Assembly (NCBI GenBank): GCA_016222805.1
Contig: JACRQG010000046.1
Span: 277,077 to 310,162, forward strand
Source: Verrucomicrobiota bacterium
GTDB lineage: Bacteria; Verrucomicrobiota; Verrucomicrobiia; Opitutales; Opitutaceae
DNA length: 33,086 nt
Direction of reading: 5' to 3'
Shown here piece by piece: positions 25,077-33,086 of the stretch (its first letter is position 1; each line of letters begins with the position of its first letter). Position numbers and translations under genes: made by a program. The notes under the pieces were generated by a model that saw only the letters and a program-made list of their open reading frames with translations, was not told where the DNA came from and ran no database searches.

Positions 25077-25116
25077 CCCGGACATGCCAATCACCTCCGC
25101 GACTCCACCGCCTAGC

Positions 25117-25141
25117 TGTAGGCGGGGCGACCCCGCCCCGC
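25117..25141 (+). repeat. single family A palindromic repeat
   Basis: TGTAGGCGGGGCGACC begins a 25-nt unit whose core GCGGGGCG/CGCCCCGC (25122-25141) folds into an 8-bp stem with an ACCC loop. It matches one half of the paired elements at 21882-21958 and 29560-29635; no partner is seen nearby. It lies 40 bp past the second receptor and could serve as its transcript end. Confidence 0.65.
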
Positions 25142-25199
25142 ACGGGTGCGCAGGTGTCCCTGGCGCTCGGTACGTGGCCGTTCCTCCCCTCCTCAGCCG

Positions 25200-26210
25200 A
25201 TGAGACAACGGCCACCGCCTTCTCGCCCCGCCTGTGCCACAATCCTCTGGTGCCTGTTGGTCCTGGCGCTGCCGGCGCCGGTTCTGCCCCTCTCCGCCGC
25301 TGAAGCCTTCCCGGCCGTGGCGGCCGCACTGGTCGATGCCAGCACCGAGTTCCCCCGCGCCGCGGCCACGTGGCTCGAGGTGCAGGTGGAGCTGTCCCGG
25401 CGCGGCTTCTCAGGCGGATCGATCGACGGCATCCGCGGGCCGCAGTCGGAGGCCGCGCTCAAGGCCTTTCAGCGCCGGGAGGGTCTCGCCGAAACTGGCG
25501 AACTGGACGCCGCGACCCGCGAAGTTCTCCAGCTGGAGGCTCCCGCGCTCGTCTGGGCTTCGCTGGCCGAGGCCGACCTCGCCGGGCTGCAGCCGCTGGA
25601 AAAGACCTGGGTCGGCAAATCGCAACAGACCCAACTCGCCCACGAAACCGCGCTCGAACTCGCCGCCGAACGCTTCCGCGCCGGCGCCGCCTTTCTCCGG
25701 CGAATCAACCCGGACCTCGACTGGGACGCTCTCACGCCCGACACACTGTTCGTCGCGCCGGCCGCCGAGTTTGTCGGTCGGCTGGGACGAGCCGCACGCC
25801 TCGAAATCCGGCTGGGCGCGCGCACCCTCGAGGCGTTCGACGCCGGCGACCGCCTCATCGCCCATTTCCCCGTGAGCATCGCCAAAAAGGCCGAGAAGCG
25901 GCCGGTCGGCGAATTGCGAATCAAGGTCGCGATCGCCAATCCCGACTACACGTTTGACCCCGCCGTCTTTCCCGAATCGGCGGAGGCGCGCAGCCTCGGC
26001 CGCAAACTCATCCTCCCCCCCGGGCCGAACAATCCGGTTGGGGTGGCGTGGATCGGCCTCGACCGCCCCGGTTACGGCATTCACGGCACGCCCGACCCCG
26101 CCAAGATTGGCTACACCGAGTCGCACGGTTGCTTCCGCCTCGCCAATTGGGATGCGCAGACGCTCCTTTCGCTCGTGTCCATCGGCCTGCCGGTAATCGT
26201 GGAGCCGTAG
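25200..26210 (+). CDS. exported L,D-transpeptidase with peptidoglycan-binding domain
   Basis: A 336-residue YkuD-family L,D-transpeptidase, predicted to make 3-3 crosslinks or attach proteins to peptidoglycan in the periplasm. An N-terminal hydrophobic signal (about 11-33) is followed by a PG_binding_1 domain (about 57-110, VQVELSRRGFSGGSIDGIRG, ALKAFQRREGL). A LysM-like stretch (about 160-188, FLRRINPDLDWDALTPDTLFVAP) comes next. The YkuD catalytic domain spans about 200-336. The catalytic signature is HGTPDPAKIGYTESHGCFRL, with His295, His309, Cys311 and Arg313, all conserved. ATG 25200 gives the best signal peptide; an upstream in-frame start at 25146 would add 18 unlikely residues. The symporter gene starts 40 bp downstream. 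Confidence 0.93.
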   Translation: MRQRPPPSRPACATILWCLLVLALPAPVLPLSAAEAFPAVAAALVDASTEFPRAAATWLEVQVELSRRGFSGGSIDGIRGPQSEAALKAFQRREGLAETGELDAATREVLQLEAPALVWASLAEADLAGLQPLEKTWVGKSQQTQLAHETALELAAERFRAGAAFLRRINPDLDWDALTPDTLFVAPAAEFVGRLGRAARLEIRLGARTLEAFDAGDRLIAHFPVSIAKKAEKRPVGELRIKVAIANPDYTFDPAVFPESAEARSLGRKLILPPGPNNPVGVAWIGLDRPGYGIHGTPDPAKIGYTESHGCFRLANWDAQTLLSLVSIGLPVIVEP

Positions 26211-26250
26211 GGAGGCGAGGCCTTCGCTCCCGGCCGGACCGCCCTTTTCC

Positions 26251-27991
26251 ATGCCCCACTCCACCCACTTCGGCCCCCTGGACTGGGTGGTGCTGCTCAC
26301 GTACCTCGGCGGCATCACGGCGTTCGGGCTGTGGCTGTCGCGGCGCGCGCGGACAGCCGGCGGATATTTTCTCGGGGATCGCCGGCTTCCGTGGTGGGTG
26401 ATGGTAGGGCAGGCTTTTGGCACCGGCACGCACGCCGAGCAGCCGGTGGCGCAGGTCGGCGCCACCTTCGACAAGGGATTTGCGACCATTTGGTTTCAGT
26501 GGAAAAACATGCTCATCACGCCGCTCTACTGGCTGATGGCGCCGTGGTACCGGCGCAGCGAACGCACCACCGTGGCGGAGATGATCGAGGATCGTTATGG
26601 TCGCATGCTGGCCGGGGTGTACACCGCCTTTGCGATCGCGTTCTTCGTGCTGAACCAGGGCGTGATGCTGAAGGGTGCCGGCAAGGTCATTGCGGTCGCC
26701 ACCGGGGGCGAGCTGATCTCGCCGAACGGCGTCGTAGTGGCGATGACGGCGACCTTCCTCCTCTACAGCTTCTTCGGCGGACTTGTCGCCTCCGCCTACA
26801 CCGATTTTGTGCAGAGCCTGCTGATTCTCGTCCTGTCTTTCCTGCTGATCCCGCTCGGGCTGCACGCGGTCGGCGGGTTCGCCGGCCTCCGGCAGACGCT
26901 GCCGTCCAGCTTCTTTGACCTCTACAGCGAAGTGAGCGGGATCGACCTCTTCACCATCGCCATGCTCGCCCTGAACGGCTTCGTCGGCATGACCGCCCAG
27001 CCGCACGTCTTGTCGATGTGCGCCACCGGGAACACCGAGCGGGCGGGGCGGATTGGCCACACGTACGGGGCCATGACCAAACGCTTCTGCACGATCGGCT
27101 GGGCGCTGACCGGCCTGGTCGTGGCCGCCCTGGTGACGCAGCGCGGCGTGACGCTGGCGGACCCCGAACACGCCTTCGGTTATGCGAGCCGCGAATTGCT
27201 GGGACCCGGCCTGATCGGGCTGCTCGTGGCGTGTGTGCTCGCCGCCAACATGTCCACCTGCTCGAATTTCATGGTGAACACGGGCGCCCTGTTCACGCGC
27301 AACGTCTGGCTCGCCTACGTGCGCCCGGCGGCGGAGGATCGTGAGCTCCTGTGGATGGGTCGGGTAAGCGGACTCGGCCTGACCGGGTGCGGAATCCTGT
27401 TTGCGCTCCTCATCGACAACGTGCTCCAGGCGTTTCTCTTCTCCGAGACAATCGCCGCGCTCTTCGGCGTGATGTTTCTCGGGGGCATCCTCTGGCGGCG
27501 TGCCAATCGGCAGGGCGCGGCGGCAGCGACCCTCGTGGCCTTCGCCTCGTACTATGCGGCCCTCTACCTGACCACGTGCGCCCCGGGCACAGCGGCAAAG
27601 CCGCTCGACCTCTCGTCCCACGGGCCGGATCCTGCTGGTGTACCGCTGGCTTCCAGGGCCCTTCGGATGTTGTCTTCTGCTCAGCGTGGCAACGCTGGTC
27701 ATCGTGAGCCTGCTGACCCGACCAGAGGACCCGGAACGGACCGGCGCGTTCTTCGAACGAATGCGAAGGTCGAGCGACGGAGATCCGCTGGGGGCGGTCC
27801 AAGGCAAGCCGCTCGCGGCGGAGCGGGGCGAGGACCTGCTTCTGCTGGACCTGGGCGCCTGGTTCACGGTGGCCCGGTGGCGGGGTTTCTGGCACCGCTA
27901 TCGGGAGGATCTCCAAGGCTTCGCGATCGCCTGGGGAGCCGTCGGTGTGATGATCCTGATCGCCTGGCTGTTGATGCAGATCGGCCGCTGA
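26251..27991 (+). pseudogene. sodium:solute symporter (SSS family), frameshifted near the C-terminus
   Basis: A sodium-coupled sugar or solute transporter with many membrane helices. From ATG 26251 one frame encodes about 457 residues including DWVVLLTYLGGITAFGLWLS, GGYFLGDRRLPWWV (substrate-region loop) and the SSS signature FFGGLVASAYTDFVQS (174-189). At about 27620 the frame turns to non-membrane sequence, while the next frame continues with RILLVYRWLPGPFG, a hydrophobic helix, SLLTRPEDPERTGAFFERMR and a last helix (IAWGAVGVMILIAWLLMQ), stopping at 27991. Removing one G from the GGG at 27622-27624 would join the frames into about 579 residues, a normal length. It may be a true one-base insertion or a homopolymer error. 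The other frame runs on to 28116 but looks non-coding after the break. Confidence 0.87.
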
Positions 27992-28157
27992 GAGCGGCGC
28001 GTCGCGAGCCCTTGCCTCCCGCATCGCCCTGGAACAAGGGCTGGGCTTCGGAAACCAGTGCGACCGCCGAGCCGGCGCGGGCTCCGGCGCCCGATCGCGG
28101 TGGCTCCCGGGCTTGACGTGACCCGCGAGGGAGTGACGCTGAGGCGCAACGCCCCCC

Positions 28158-29543
28158 ATGAACCCTGCCCCCGGCCTGACTCGTCGTACCTTTCTGCATC
28201 GCTCCACCGTGGCTGGCGCCGTCGCTGCCTTCCCCGCCGTTCTCCGCGCGGCGCGTCCCAACAGCAAGGTGCAGATCGCCGCCATCGGCGTGAGCGCCCG
28301 CGGTTACGGCGATCTCCATAGCGTCGCCTCCCATCCCCAGGCGAAGTTCGTCGCCTTTTGCGACGTCGACGAGAAGGCCTTCGCCAAGGCCGATGCCGAT
28401 CATCCCGGCACGCCCCATTTCTCCGACTTCCGCGTCATGCTCGCCCAACTCGGCGACAAGGTCGACGCCGTGATCGTCGCCACCCCGGATCACATTCATG
28501 CTCCTGCCGCCATCGCCGCGATGCAGCGGGGCAAACATGTCTTCTGCCAGAAGCCGCTCGCCCACACCGTCTGGGAATGCCGGCAGATGCGCCTGTGGGC
28601 CGAGAAGAAGGGCGTGGTCACGCAGATGGGCAACCAGATCCACTCGGCCGTCGAGTATCGCCTCGCCACCCGCCTGCTGCGCGAAGGCGCCATCGGCAAG
28701 GTCAAGGCCGTGCATTCGTGGGTCGGCGTCAGCGGCAACGAACGCACCTGCCTGCTCGAACCACCCGCCGAGTCCGCGCCGGTGCCGGCCGGCCTGTCGT
28801 GGGACCTCTGGCTCGGTCCCGCCCCGGGGCGGCCTTATGCCCCGGGGCTTTATCACCCGTTCGCCTGGCGCGACTGGCAGGATTTTGGCGGCGGCGCCCT
28901 GGGCGATTTCGGCTGCCACATCCTCGACCCGGTCTTCACCGGCCTCGGCCTGACGGCGCCCCTCTCCGTGGCCGCGGAAAACAGCGGAATCAACCGCCAC
29001 ATCTGGCCCACGAATGAGACGGTGCGTTTCGTTTTTCCCGGCAACGAACTCACCGCTGGACCGAAACTCGAGGTCACCTGGACCGACGGCGGCCTGCGCC
29101 CGGAGCGCAAACTCGCCCGGATGCCCGCCGAACTGGACCTACCCAAGAGTGGCTCCCTCTTCCTCGGGGAGAAGGGCAACCTCGTGCTGCCCCACGTCGG
29201 CGGTCCGCGCCTGTACCCGACCGAAAACTTCCAAGGCTTCACCTACCCGAAGGATATCAAGGGCCTCAACCATTGGCACCTCTGGGTCGACGCCATCCTC
29301 GCGGGCGGCCGCACGTCCGCAGGTTTCCACTACGCCGGCTGGCTGGCGGAGACGGTGCAACTCGGCAATGTCGCCACCCGGGTGGCGCGCCGCACCACCA
29401 TCACCCGCGGCACCCGCAAGTCCGACGCCTCGGCCGGCGCCCTGCAGTGGGATGCCGCCAATCTGCGCTTCAAGAATAGCGAAACCGCCAACGCGCTTCT
29501 CTCGAAAGCCTACCGCTCCGGCTGGGAAGTGCCCGCCGCGTAG
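28158..29543 (+). CDS. Tat-exported Gfo/Idh/MocA family oxidoreductase
   Basis: A 461-residue NAD(P)-dependent oxidoreductase. The N-terminus holds a twin-arginine signal (LTRRTFLHRS at 7-16 plus a hydrophobic GAVAAFPAVL), so it is probably a periplasmic member that keeps a tight nucleotide. The Rossmann domain starts VQIAAIGVSARGYGDLHSV (38-56), continues VAFCDVD and VIVATPDHIHAPAAIAAM, and has the catalytic-type Lys132 in CQKPLAH. The C-terminal domain contains WDLWLGPAPGRPY, YHPFAWRDWQDFGGGALGDFG and HILDPVF, the pattern seen in the large Verrucomicrobiota, Planctomycetota and Bacteroidota subgroup with Tat signals, including glycosidase-like and sugar-oxidising members. It follows the symporter gene by 166 bp. 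The substrate is unknown. Confidence 0.93.
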   Translation: MNPAPGLTRRTFLHRSTVAGAVAAFPAVLRAARPNSKVQIAAIGVSARGYGDLHSVASHPQAKFVAFCDVDEKAFAKADADHPGTPHFSDFRVMLAQLGDKVDAVIVATPDHIHAPAAIAAMQRGKHVFCQKPLAHTVWECRQMRLWAEKKGVVTQMGNQIHSAVEYRLATRLLREGAIGKVKAVHSWVGVSGNERTCLLEPPAESAPVPAGLSWDLWLGPAPGRPYAPGLYHPFAWRDWQDFGGGALGDFGCHILDPVFTGLGLTAPLSVAAENSGINRHIWPTNETVRFVFPGNELTAGPKLEVTWTDGGLRPERKLARMPAELDLPKSGSLFLGEKGNLVLPHVGGPRLYPTENFQGFTYPKDIKGLNHWHLWVDAILAGGRTSAGFHYAGWLAETVQLGNVATRVARRTTITRGTRKSDASAGALQWDAANLRFKNSETANALLSKAYRSGWEVPAA

Positions 29544-29559
29544 CGCTCTGTCTGGCGAT

Positions 29560-29635
29560 TGTCGGCGGGACGACCCCGTCCCGCGTCCGTATCACTGGAG
29601 CCGCTTGGCCGCGGGGCGGGATCGCCCCGCCTCCA
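29560..29635. repeat. 76-nt inverted pair of palindromic repeats (family A)
   Basis: Plus-strand TGTCGGCGGGACGACC at 29560 faces minus-strand TGGAGGCGGGGCGATCC read from 29635. Hairpins are GCGGGACG/CGTCCCGC (29565-29584) and GCGGGGCG/CGCCCCGC (29611-29630), 26 nt apart. It fills the gap between two convergent genes and may end transcription from both. Confidence 0.7.
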
Positions 29636-29649
29636 GCAATCAGATCCCT

Positions 29650-30504
29650 TCAGCGCAGGTCACGCACGCCGTTGGGCAGGCGCAGCAACTGGCCCACCTC
29701 GGCCGCGGTCAGCGCGCGGTTGAAGACCGCCAGGTCATCCATGTGCCCCACGTACGCCGCCGCCAGGACCAGCTGCACCTTCGCCGCCTCCCAGCCAAAG
29801 GTCAGGTCCCAGTCCTGGATGCTCCCCTGCAGTTGCCCGTCGAGGTAGAGCCGCCCGACTCCGGCCTTGCCGGCGTTCAGGCGATCAAAGGTGAAGACGA
29901 CGTGCGTCCATTTGGTCCGCGCAAAGGGCGCCCGCGCCACCTGCACCATCGGCCGTTCCGCATCCGTCATCTTCGCCCAATCCTGGTTCTTCGGATTCCA
30001 GATCTCAAAGAGCGGGCGGATCGCATAGCGAAACAACCGCGGGTTCTCGTCCTTCGACCACTCGAGGAAAATGAAACCCTTTTTGCTGTCGCCCCCGACG
30101 ATCTGCACGGGGTCGCAGTAACCCGGCTCCAAATCCTCGTCCGGCGTCAGTTTCAACCACACCGAAACCGATCCGCTCCAGTTCGCCGCCTGGTAGTCGA
30201 TCATCCCCGGCGCCCGGAAGTACGGGCGGATCGGGTTCTTCTTCGTCACGTGCAACGCCCCGCCAAAACGCCCGGCCCCCGGCACCACTCGAATCGCCTC
30301 GCCGGGTCCGGGCGTCGCCCCTTTCGGTGTGCCCGCAAAGTACATTGTGCGGTCCCCGCGGGAAAAGTCCGCGTCCAGGCCGGAGTCAAAGGAGGCGTGG
30401 TGAGTCAGCGCCTCCCGCAACGAGCGCAGGTCGCGGTCCTGGGCCGCGAAGAGGAGGCTCGACAACAACAGGAAGGCAACAGCCAGGCAGTGTGGGGTCT
30501 TCAT
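29650..30504 (-). CDS. secreted LamG/concanavalin A-like domain protein
   Basis: A 284-residue protein with a Sec signal at about 1-21 (MKTPHCLAVAFLLLSSLLFAA). The mature part is a jelly-roll of the LamG / concanavalin A-like glucanase type: HASFDSGLDADFSRG near the start, GRFGGALHV, GSVSVWLKLTPDEDL, GFIFLEWSKDENPRLFRY, KWTHVVFTFDRLNAGKAGVGRLYLDGQLQGS and the closing YVGHMDDLAVFNRALTAAEVGQL. This ending is typical of LamG domains in carbohydrate-binding or matrix proteins. There is no catalytic domain, so it would bind glycans or other proteins in the periplasm or outside. It is convergent with the oxidoreductase gene and divergent from the third receptor. Confidence 0.82.
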   Translation of the reverse strand: MKTPHCLAVAFLLLSSLLFAAQDRDLRSLREALTHHASFDSGLDADFSRGDRTMYFAGTPKGATPGPGEAIRVVPGAGRFGGALHVTKKNPIRPYFRAPGMIDYQAANWSGSVSVWLKLTPDEDLEPGYCDPVQIVGGDSKKGFIFLEWSKDENPRLFRYAIRPLFEIWNPKNQDWAKMTDAERPMVQVARAPFARTKWTHVVFTFDRLNAGKAGVGRLYLDGQLQGSIQDWDLTFGWEAAKVQLVLAAAYVGHMDDLAVFNRALTAAEVGQLLRLPNGVRDLR

Positions 30505-30850
30505 GGGTAAGGGAGCCGCCGGGGTCGGGCGACTCGCTCCCGTGATGCGATTCCCCCCGCGGACCGCAAACGCAAACCGACAAGCCAGGCGCCCTTTCCA
30601 GATGCGCGGTTGTAGCCGGCCGCGTCGAGGCCGGCCCGGGGATGTCGCTCCCCGGGAATCTCAAAAGGCCTCGAAGAGGCCCGACAGGGATCGAGGGTCG
30701 GAATCGCATCGCCGCACAGAAGCACCACCGCGCCACCGCGTGGCGCCAGCCCTGAAAGCCAACCGTCGCAACCGCCATTGCCTTTCGGTGCTGCCACCGG
30801 TATCTCCGGGCCAAACCTCACCCGCTCCCGTGCCGCCGGCTCCCTCCTCC
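30505..30850. other. 346-bp divergent gap with four hairpins, before the third receptor
   Basis: No gene was found. Hairpins are GCCGGCC/GGCCGGC (30615-30635), CCCGGGGA/TCCCCGGG (30635-30656), GGCCTC/GAGGCC with loop GAA (30667-30681, like family B) and GCGCCAC/GTGGCGC (30730-30746). Because vitamin B12 receptors often follow a cobalamin riboswitch, the gap was searched for B12-box-like sequence and none was recognised. Promoters for both flanking genes must lie here but were not identified. Confidence 0.55.
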
Positions 30851-32896
30851 ATGACACGCTCGCTCCGCCCGATTGCTGTCCTCCTCGCCCTCCTCCCGCC
30901 CCTGGCCGCGCAAGTGGCCACCGAAGCTCCCACCAAACTCGCCGAGTTTGTCGTGACCCCCAGCCGCTTTGGTGTGGCGGATGTCGCCACCACCGCCGCC
31001 GCTTCCCTCACGGCCGCGGAACTCGAAGTGCTGCCCCAGGTGGGGGACGATCTCTTCCGCTCGATCGCGCGCCTGCCGGGTCTCGCCGCCGACGACGTCT
31101 CCGCCCAGTTCTGGGTGCGTGGCGCGCCTCACTCGGAACTGCTCGCCCGCCTCGACGGGGTCGATCTGATCGAGCCCTTTCACCTCAAAGACGTGGATGG
31201 GGCGCTCTCCATCGTCGACCCAGCAGTGATCCGCTGGCTCGAACTCGGCACCGGCGGATTTGGCGCAGAGTACGGCGACCGCCTGGCCGGCGTGCTCACG
31301 ATGGAAACCAAGAGCGAAACCCGGCCGCTGACGGCGCTGAATCTCAGCCTCACCGGGCTCGGGGCCACCAAGCAGGGCACCTTCGCCGGAAATCGCGGGC
31401 GCTGGCTGGCCACGGCTCGCCGCGGGTACCCCGACATCGCGCTGCGCGCCTCCGGCCGCGATGACGATGTCTCGCCGCGGTATTACGACGCCATGGCCAA
31501 GGTCGAATACGACGTCGCTCCCGCGCACACCGTCTCCCTCCATCTGCTCCACGCCGGGGATGGCCTGCGCTATGTGCGCACCAACTCGCCCTCCCTGTCC
31601 TCCAGTTACGACAGCGACTACGCCTGGGCCCGCTGGCGCGGCGAAGCGACCCCAAAGCTTCGCGGCGAGGCGGTGCTCTCCTGGACGCGCCTCACCTGGA
31701 ATCGCAACGGCAGTGGCCGTCTCGACGGGTTTCCCTTCTCCCTGCGCGATCACCGGCGCCTGACCAGCACCGCCCTGCGCAATGACTGGACCTACCAGGC
31801 GGGCGAGGCGGCGATCCTGCATGCCGGCCTCGAGGCGCGTTCCGGCGAGGCTCGTTACGACTACGACCTCCGCCACCAGCGCACGGGCGTGGCCAACGGC
31901 GTGCAGGTGGTCGTAACTGAAACGGAAAACGCCCTGTTGTCACCCGACGGCACCTCGCTGGGCGCGTTTGCGTCGGTCAAGTTCCGCCCGGTGGCGCCGC
32001 TGGTGATCGAGCCGGGGTTGCGTTTCGATCGGCACGACCATGTGGGGGATGACCAACTCGAGCCCCGACTCAACGCCGCCCTCGCCCTGGCAGGCACCAC
32101 GGTGCGCGCCGCCTGGGGTGGCTATACCCAGGCCCCCGGATTGCAGGATATTGCCGTCGCCGACGGAGAACGTCGTTTCGGCCGCATCGAGCGGGCCGAG
32201 CACCGCGTACTCGGCGTGGAGCGCCCACTCGGCGCCCGGGCGGCAGTCCGGCTCGAAGCCTACGAACGCATCACCACCCGCGTCCGGCCGCGCTGGGAAA
32301 ACCTCGACAATGCCTACGATCTCTTTCCGGAGGCCCAGTCGGACCGGGTGCTCTTCGCCCCCGACCGCGCCCGGGCGCGCGGGGTGGAACTGCTCTTCTC
32401 CAGTCGCGGCCAGAGTCGCTGGCAGTGGCACGTCAGCTACGCCCTCGCCCGGACGGAAGAGCGGCTCGCCAACCGCTGGGTACCGCGCGCACGGGACCAG
32501 GAACACTCGTTCTACGCCGACGTCACGTACGCACCCAATTCACGCTGGCAGTTCAGCGCCGCCTGGCACTTCCACACCGGCTGGCCCACCACGGACGTGG
32601 TCTACTCGCTCTCGACGCTGAACAACGGGCGACGGCTCCTGGTCTCCACCAATGGGCCCGCCTACGGGCTCCGGCTCCCCGACTACCACCGGCTCGATCT
32701 CCGCGCCACCCGGCGCTTCAAGCTCCGCCTTGGCGAACTCCGCGCCTTCATCGACCTCTTCAACGCCTACGACCGGACCAACATCCTCGGCTACGACCAC
32801 AACGTGTCCGTGAGCGGCACCACCGTCACCGATCGCCGCAAGGCCCGTGAACAACTGCCCTTCCTCCCGAGCGTCGGCGTAAGTTGGGAGTTCTGA
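30851..32896 (+). CDS. smaller TonB-dependent receptor (third copy, different subfamily)
   Basis: A 681-residue outer-membrane receptor with a Sec signal (about 1-20), no carboxypeptidase-like domain, and a TonB-box-like stretch KLAEFVVTPSRF directly before the plug. The plug includes DDLFRSIARLPGLAADDVSAQFWVRGAPHSELLARLDGVDLIEPFHLKD and GGFGAEYGDRLAGVLTMETKS. The 22-strand barrel follows and ends with VSWEF. Barrel segments such as LRFDRHDHVGDDQLEPRLNAALA and DLRATRRFKLRLGELRAFIDLFNAYDRTN are typical of this fold. Length and layout resemble siderophore, cobalamin or small-ligand receptors more than the two 1000-residue receptors to the left, but no specific ligand can be assigned. ATG 30851 (MTRSLRPIAVLLALL) is chosen because it begins the signal peptide; the frame is open from 30503. 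Confidence 0.9.
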   Translation: MTRSLRPIAVLLALLPPLAAQVATEAPTKLAEFVVTPSRFGVADVATTAAASLTAAELEVLPQVGDDLFRSIARLPGLAADDVSAQFWVRGAPHSELLARLDGVDLIEPFHLKDVDGALSIVDPAVIRWLELGTGGFGAEYGDRLAGVLTMETKSETRPLTALNLSLTGLGATKQGTFAGNRGRWLATARRGYPDIALRASGRDDDVSPRYYDAMAKVEYDVAPAHTVSLHLLHAGDGLRYVRTNSPSLSSSYDSDYAWARWRGEATPKLRGEAVLSWTRLTWNRNGSGRLDGFPFSLRDHRRLTSTALRNDWTYQAGEAAILHAGLEARSGEARYDYDLRHQRTGVANGVQVVVTETENALLSPDGTSLGAFASVKFRPVAPLVIEPGLRFDRHDHVGDDQLEPRLNAALALAGTTVRAAWGGYTQAPGLQDIAVADGERRFGRIERAEHRVLGVERPLGARAAVRLEAYERITTRVRPRWENLDNAYDLFPEAQSDRVLFAPDRARARGVELLFSSRGQSRWQWHVSYALARTEERLANRWVPRARDQEHSFYADVTYAPNSRWQFSAAWHFHTGWPTTDVVYSLSTLNNGRRLLVSTNGPAYGLRLPDYHRLDLRATRRFKLRLGELRAFIDLFNAYDRTNILGYDHNVSVSGTTVTDRRKAREQLPFLPSVGVSWEF

Positions 32897-32963
32897 AGCG
32901 ACTGTCTTCGCCCTGATTTGTCCTCCCTGCTCCGGCGAGAAAATGGGCTCTTCATCAAAGAAT

Positions 32964-32999
32964 GGGGACATGCCGCTGAGAACCAGACAGCATGTCCCC
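32964..32999. repeat. 10-bp inverted repeat near the right edge
   Basis: GGGGACATGC (32964-32973) and GCATGTCCCC (32990-32999) with a 16-nt loop. Both arms are perfect. It lies 68 bp after the last receptor and 5 bp before the open frame at 33004. Terminal GGGGACA-type hairpins are reminiscent of REP-associated transposase elements, but no transposase is visible in the window. Confidence 0.5.
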
Positions 33000-33003
33000 T
33001 GCG

Positions 33004-33086
33004 ATGTTAGAGCTAACGATGAAGGGGTATCGGACCTTAGGGGTGGTACTCAAGCCTGAGGTCGTGATCGAAGTGGAGCCGGTGGA
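33004..33086 (+). CDS. possible start of an unidentified gene, cut by the right edge
   Basis: ATG 33004 opens a frame that stays open for 27 codons to the edge, reading MLELTMKGYRTLGVVLKPEV and onward. Base composition is visibly less GC-rich than the neighbouring genes. It is too short to assign to a family. A second in-frame ATG at 33019 is an alternative start. It could be part of a mobile element together with the inverted repeat just upstream. Confidence 0.3.
   Translation, partial: MLELTMKGYRTLGVVLKPEVVIEVEPV

Noticed and set aside
22182-25208. Minus-strand open frame of 1008 codons antisense to the second receptor
   Set aside because: Same composition artefact; the sense strand encodes a complete receptor with signal peptide, plug and barrel motifs.
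26008-27867. Minus-strand 619-codon open frame opposite the symporter
   Set aside because: Arg/Gly/His-rich translation without domains; the plus strand encodes a clear membrane transporter.
28117-28157. Extra small gene between the symporter and the oxidoreductase
   Set aside because: No open frame with plausible protein sequence or start context; treated as an ordinary leader.
30505-30850. Cobalamin riboswitch before the third receptor
   Set aside because: No B12-box or conserved core sequence was recognised among the hairpins; the similarity is only positional.

Overview
The window is high-GC bacterial DNA with 22 genes or gene remnants. It most resembles a member of the Verrucomicrobiota, probably Opitutaceae-like. 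The reasons are large TonB-dependent receptors with a carboxypeptidase-like N-terminal domain, a PEGA/FGE-type Ser/Thr kinase, Tat-exported Gfo/Idh/MocA and hydroxypyruvate-isomerase-like proteins, a PL26-type pectin lyase, and almost no Shine-Dalgarno sequences. The taxonomic call is inference. No rRNA, tRNA, CRISPR array or prophage was seen.

Left third (1-11036, all minus strand). Read from right to left this holds a rhamnogalacturonan exolyase-like enzyme, a Tat-exported sugar-isomerase-like protein, guaA, a secreted LolA-like protein, the histidine genes hisD-hisC-hisB-hisH, and the first 275 codons of citrate synthase gltA. Two oddities stand out. hisD has lost about 31 codons and changes reading frame, and gltA carries Pro in place of a catalytic His.

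Middle (11168-18623). A signalling block contains a membrane-anchored Ser/Thr kinase with PEGA repeats and a cysteine-less FGE-like domain. It is divergent from a TPR (TRAFs-binding-like), SLOG-like and degenerate-cyclase fusion protein. Convergent with that is a small cytosolic histidine-kinase-type ATPase without a clear H-box. A lipoprotein and a DTW-domain tRNA-modification protein follow. This block is the best candidate for an undescribed system.

Right third (18757-32896). Two tandem paralogous TonB-dependent receptors are followed by an exported L,D-transpeptidase, a frameshifted sodium/solute symporter, a Tat-exported Gfo/Idh/MocA oxidoreductase, a secreted LamG-like protein on the minus strand, and a third, smaller TonB-dependent receptor. 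With the PL26 lyase these suggest plant-polysaccharide or sugar scavenging, though no tight utilisation operon is visible.

The intergenic gaps carry two families of short palindromic repeats. One forms inverted pairs of 76-77 nt. The other is a 55-nt composite with conserved ends and a divergent 20-nt middle. Both look like REP/REPIN elements. At the right edge a 10-bp inverted repeat precedes an unidentified open frame of visibly lower GC. Two frame-disrupted genes and one catalytic-site substitution in 33 kb could be real decay or draft-assembly error; this cannot be decided from the sequence alone.
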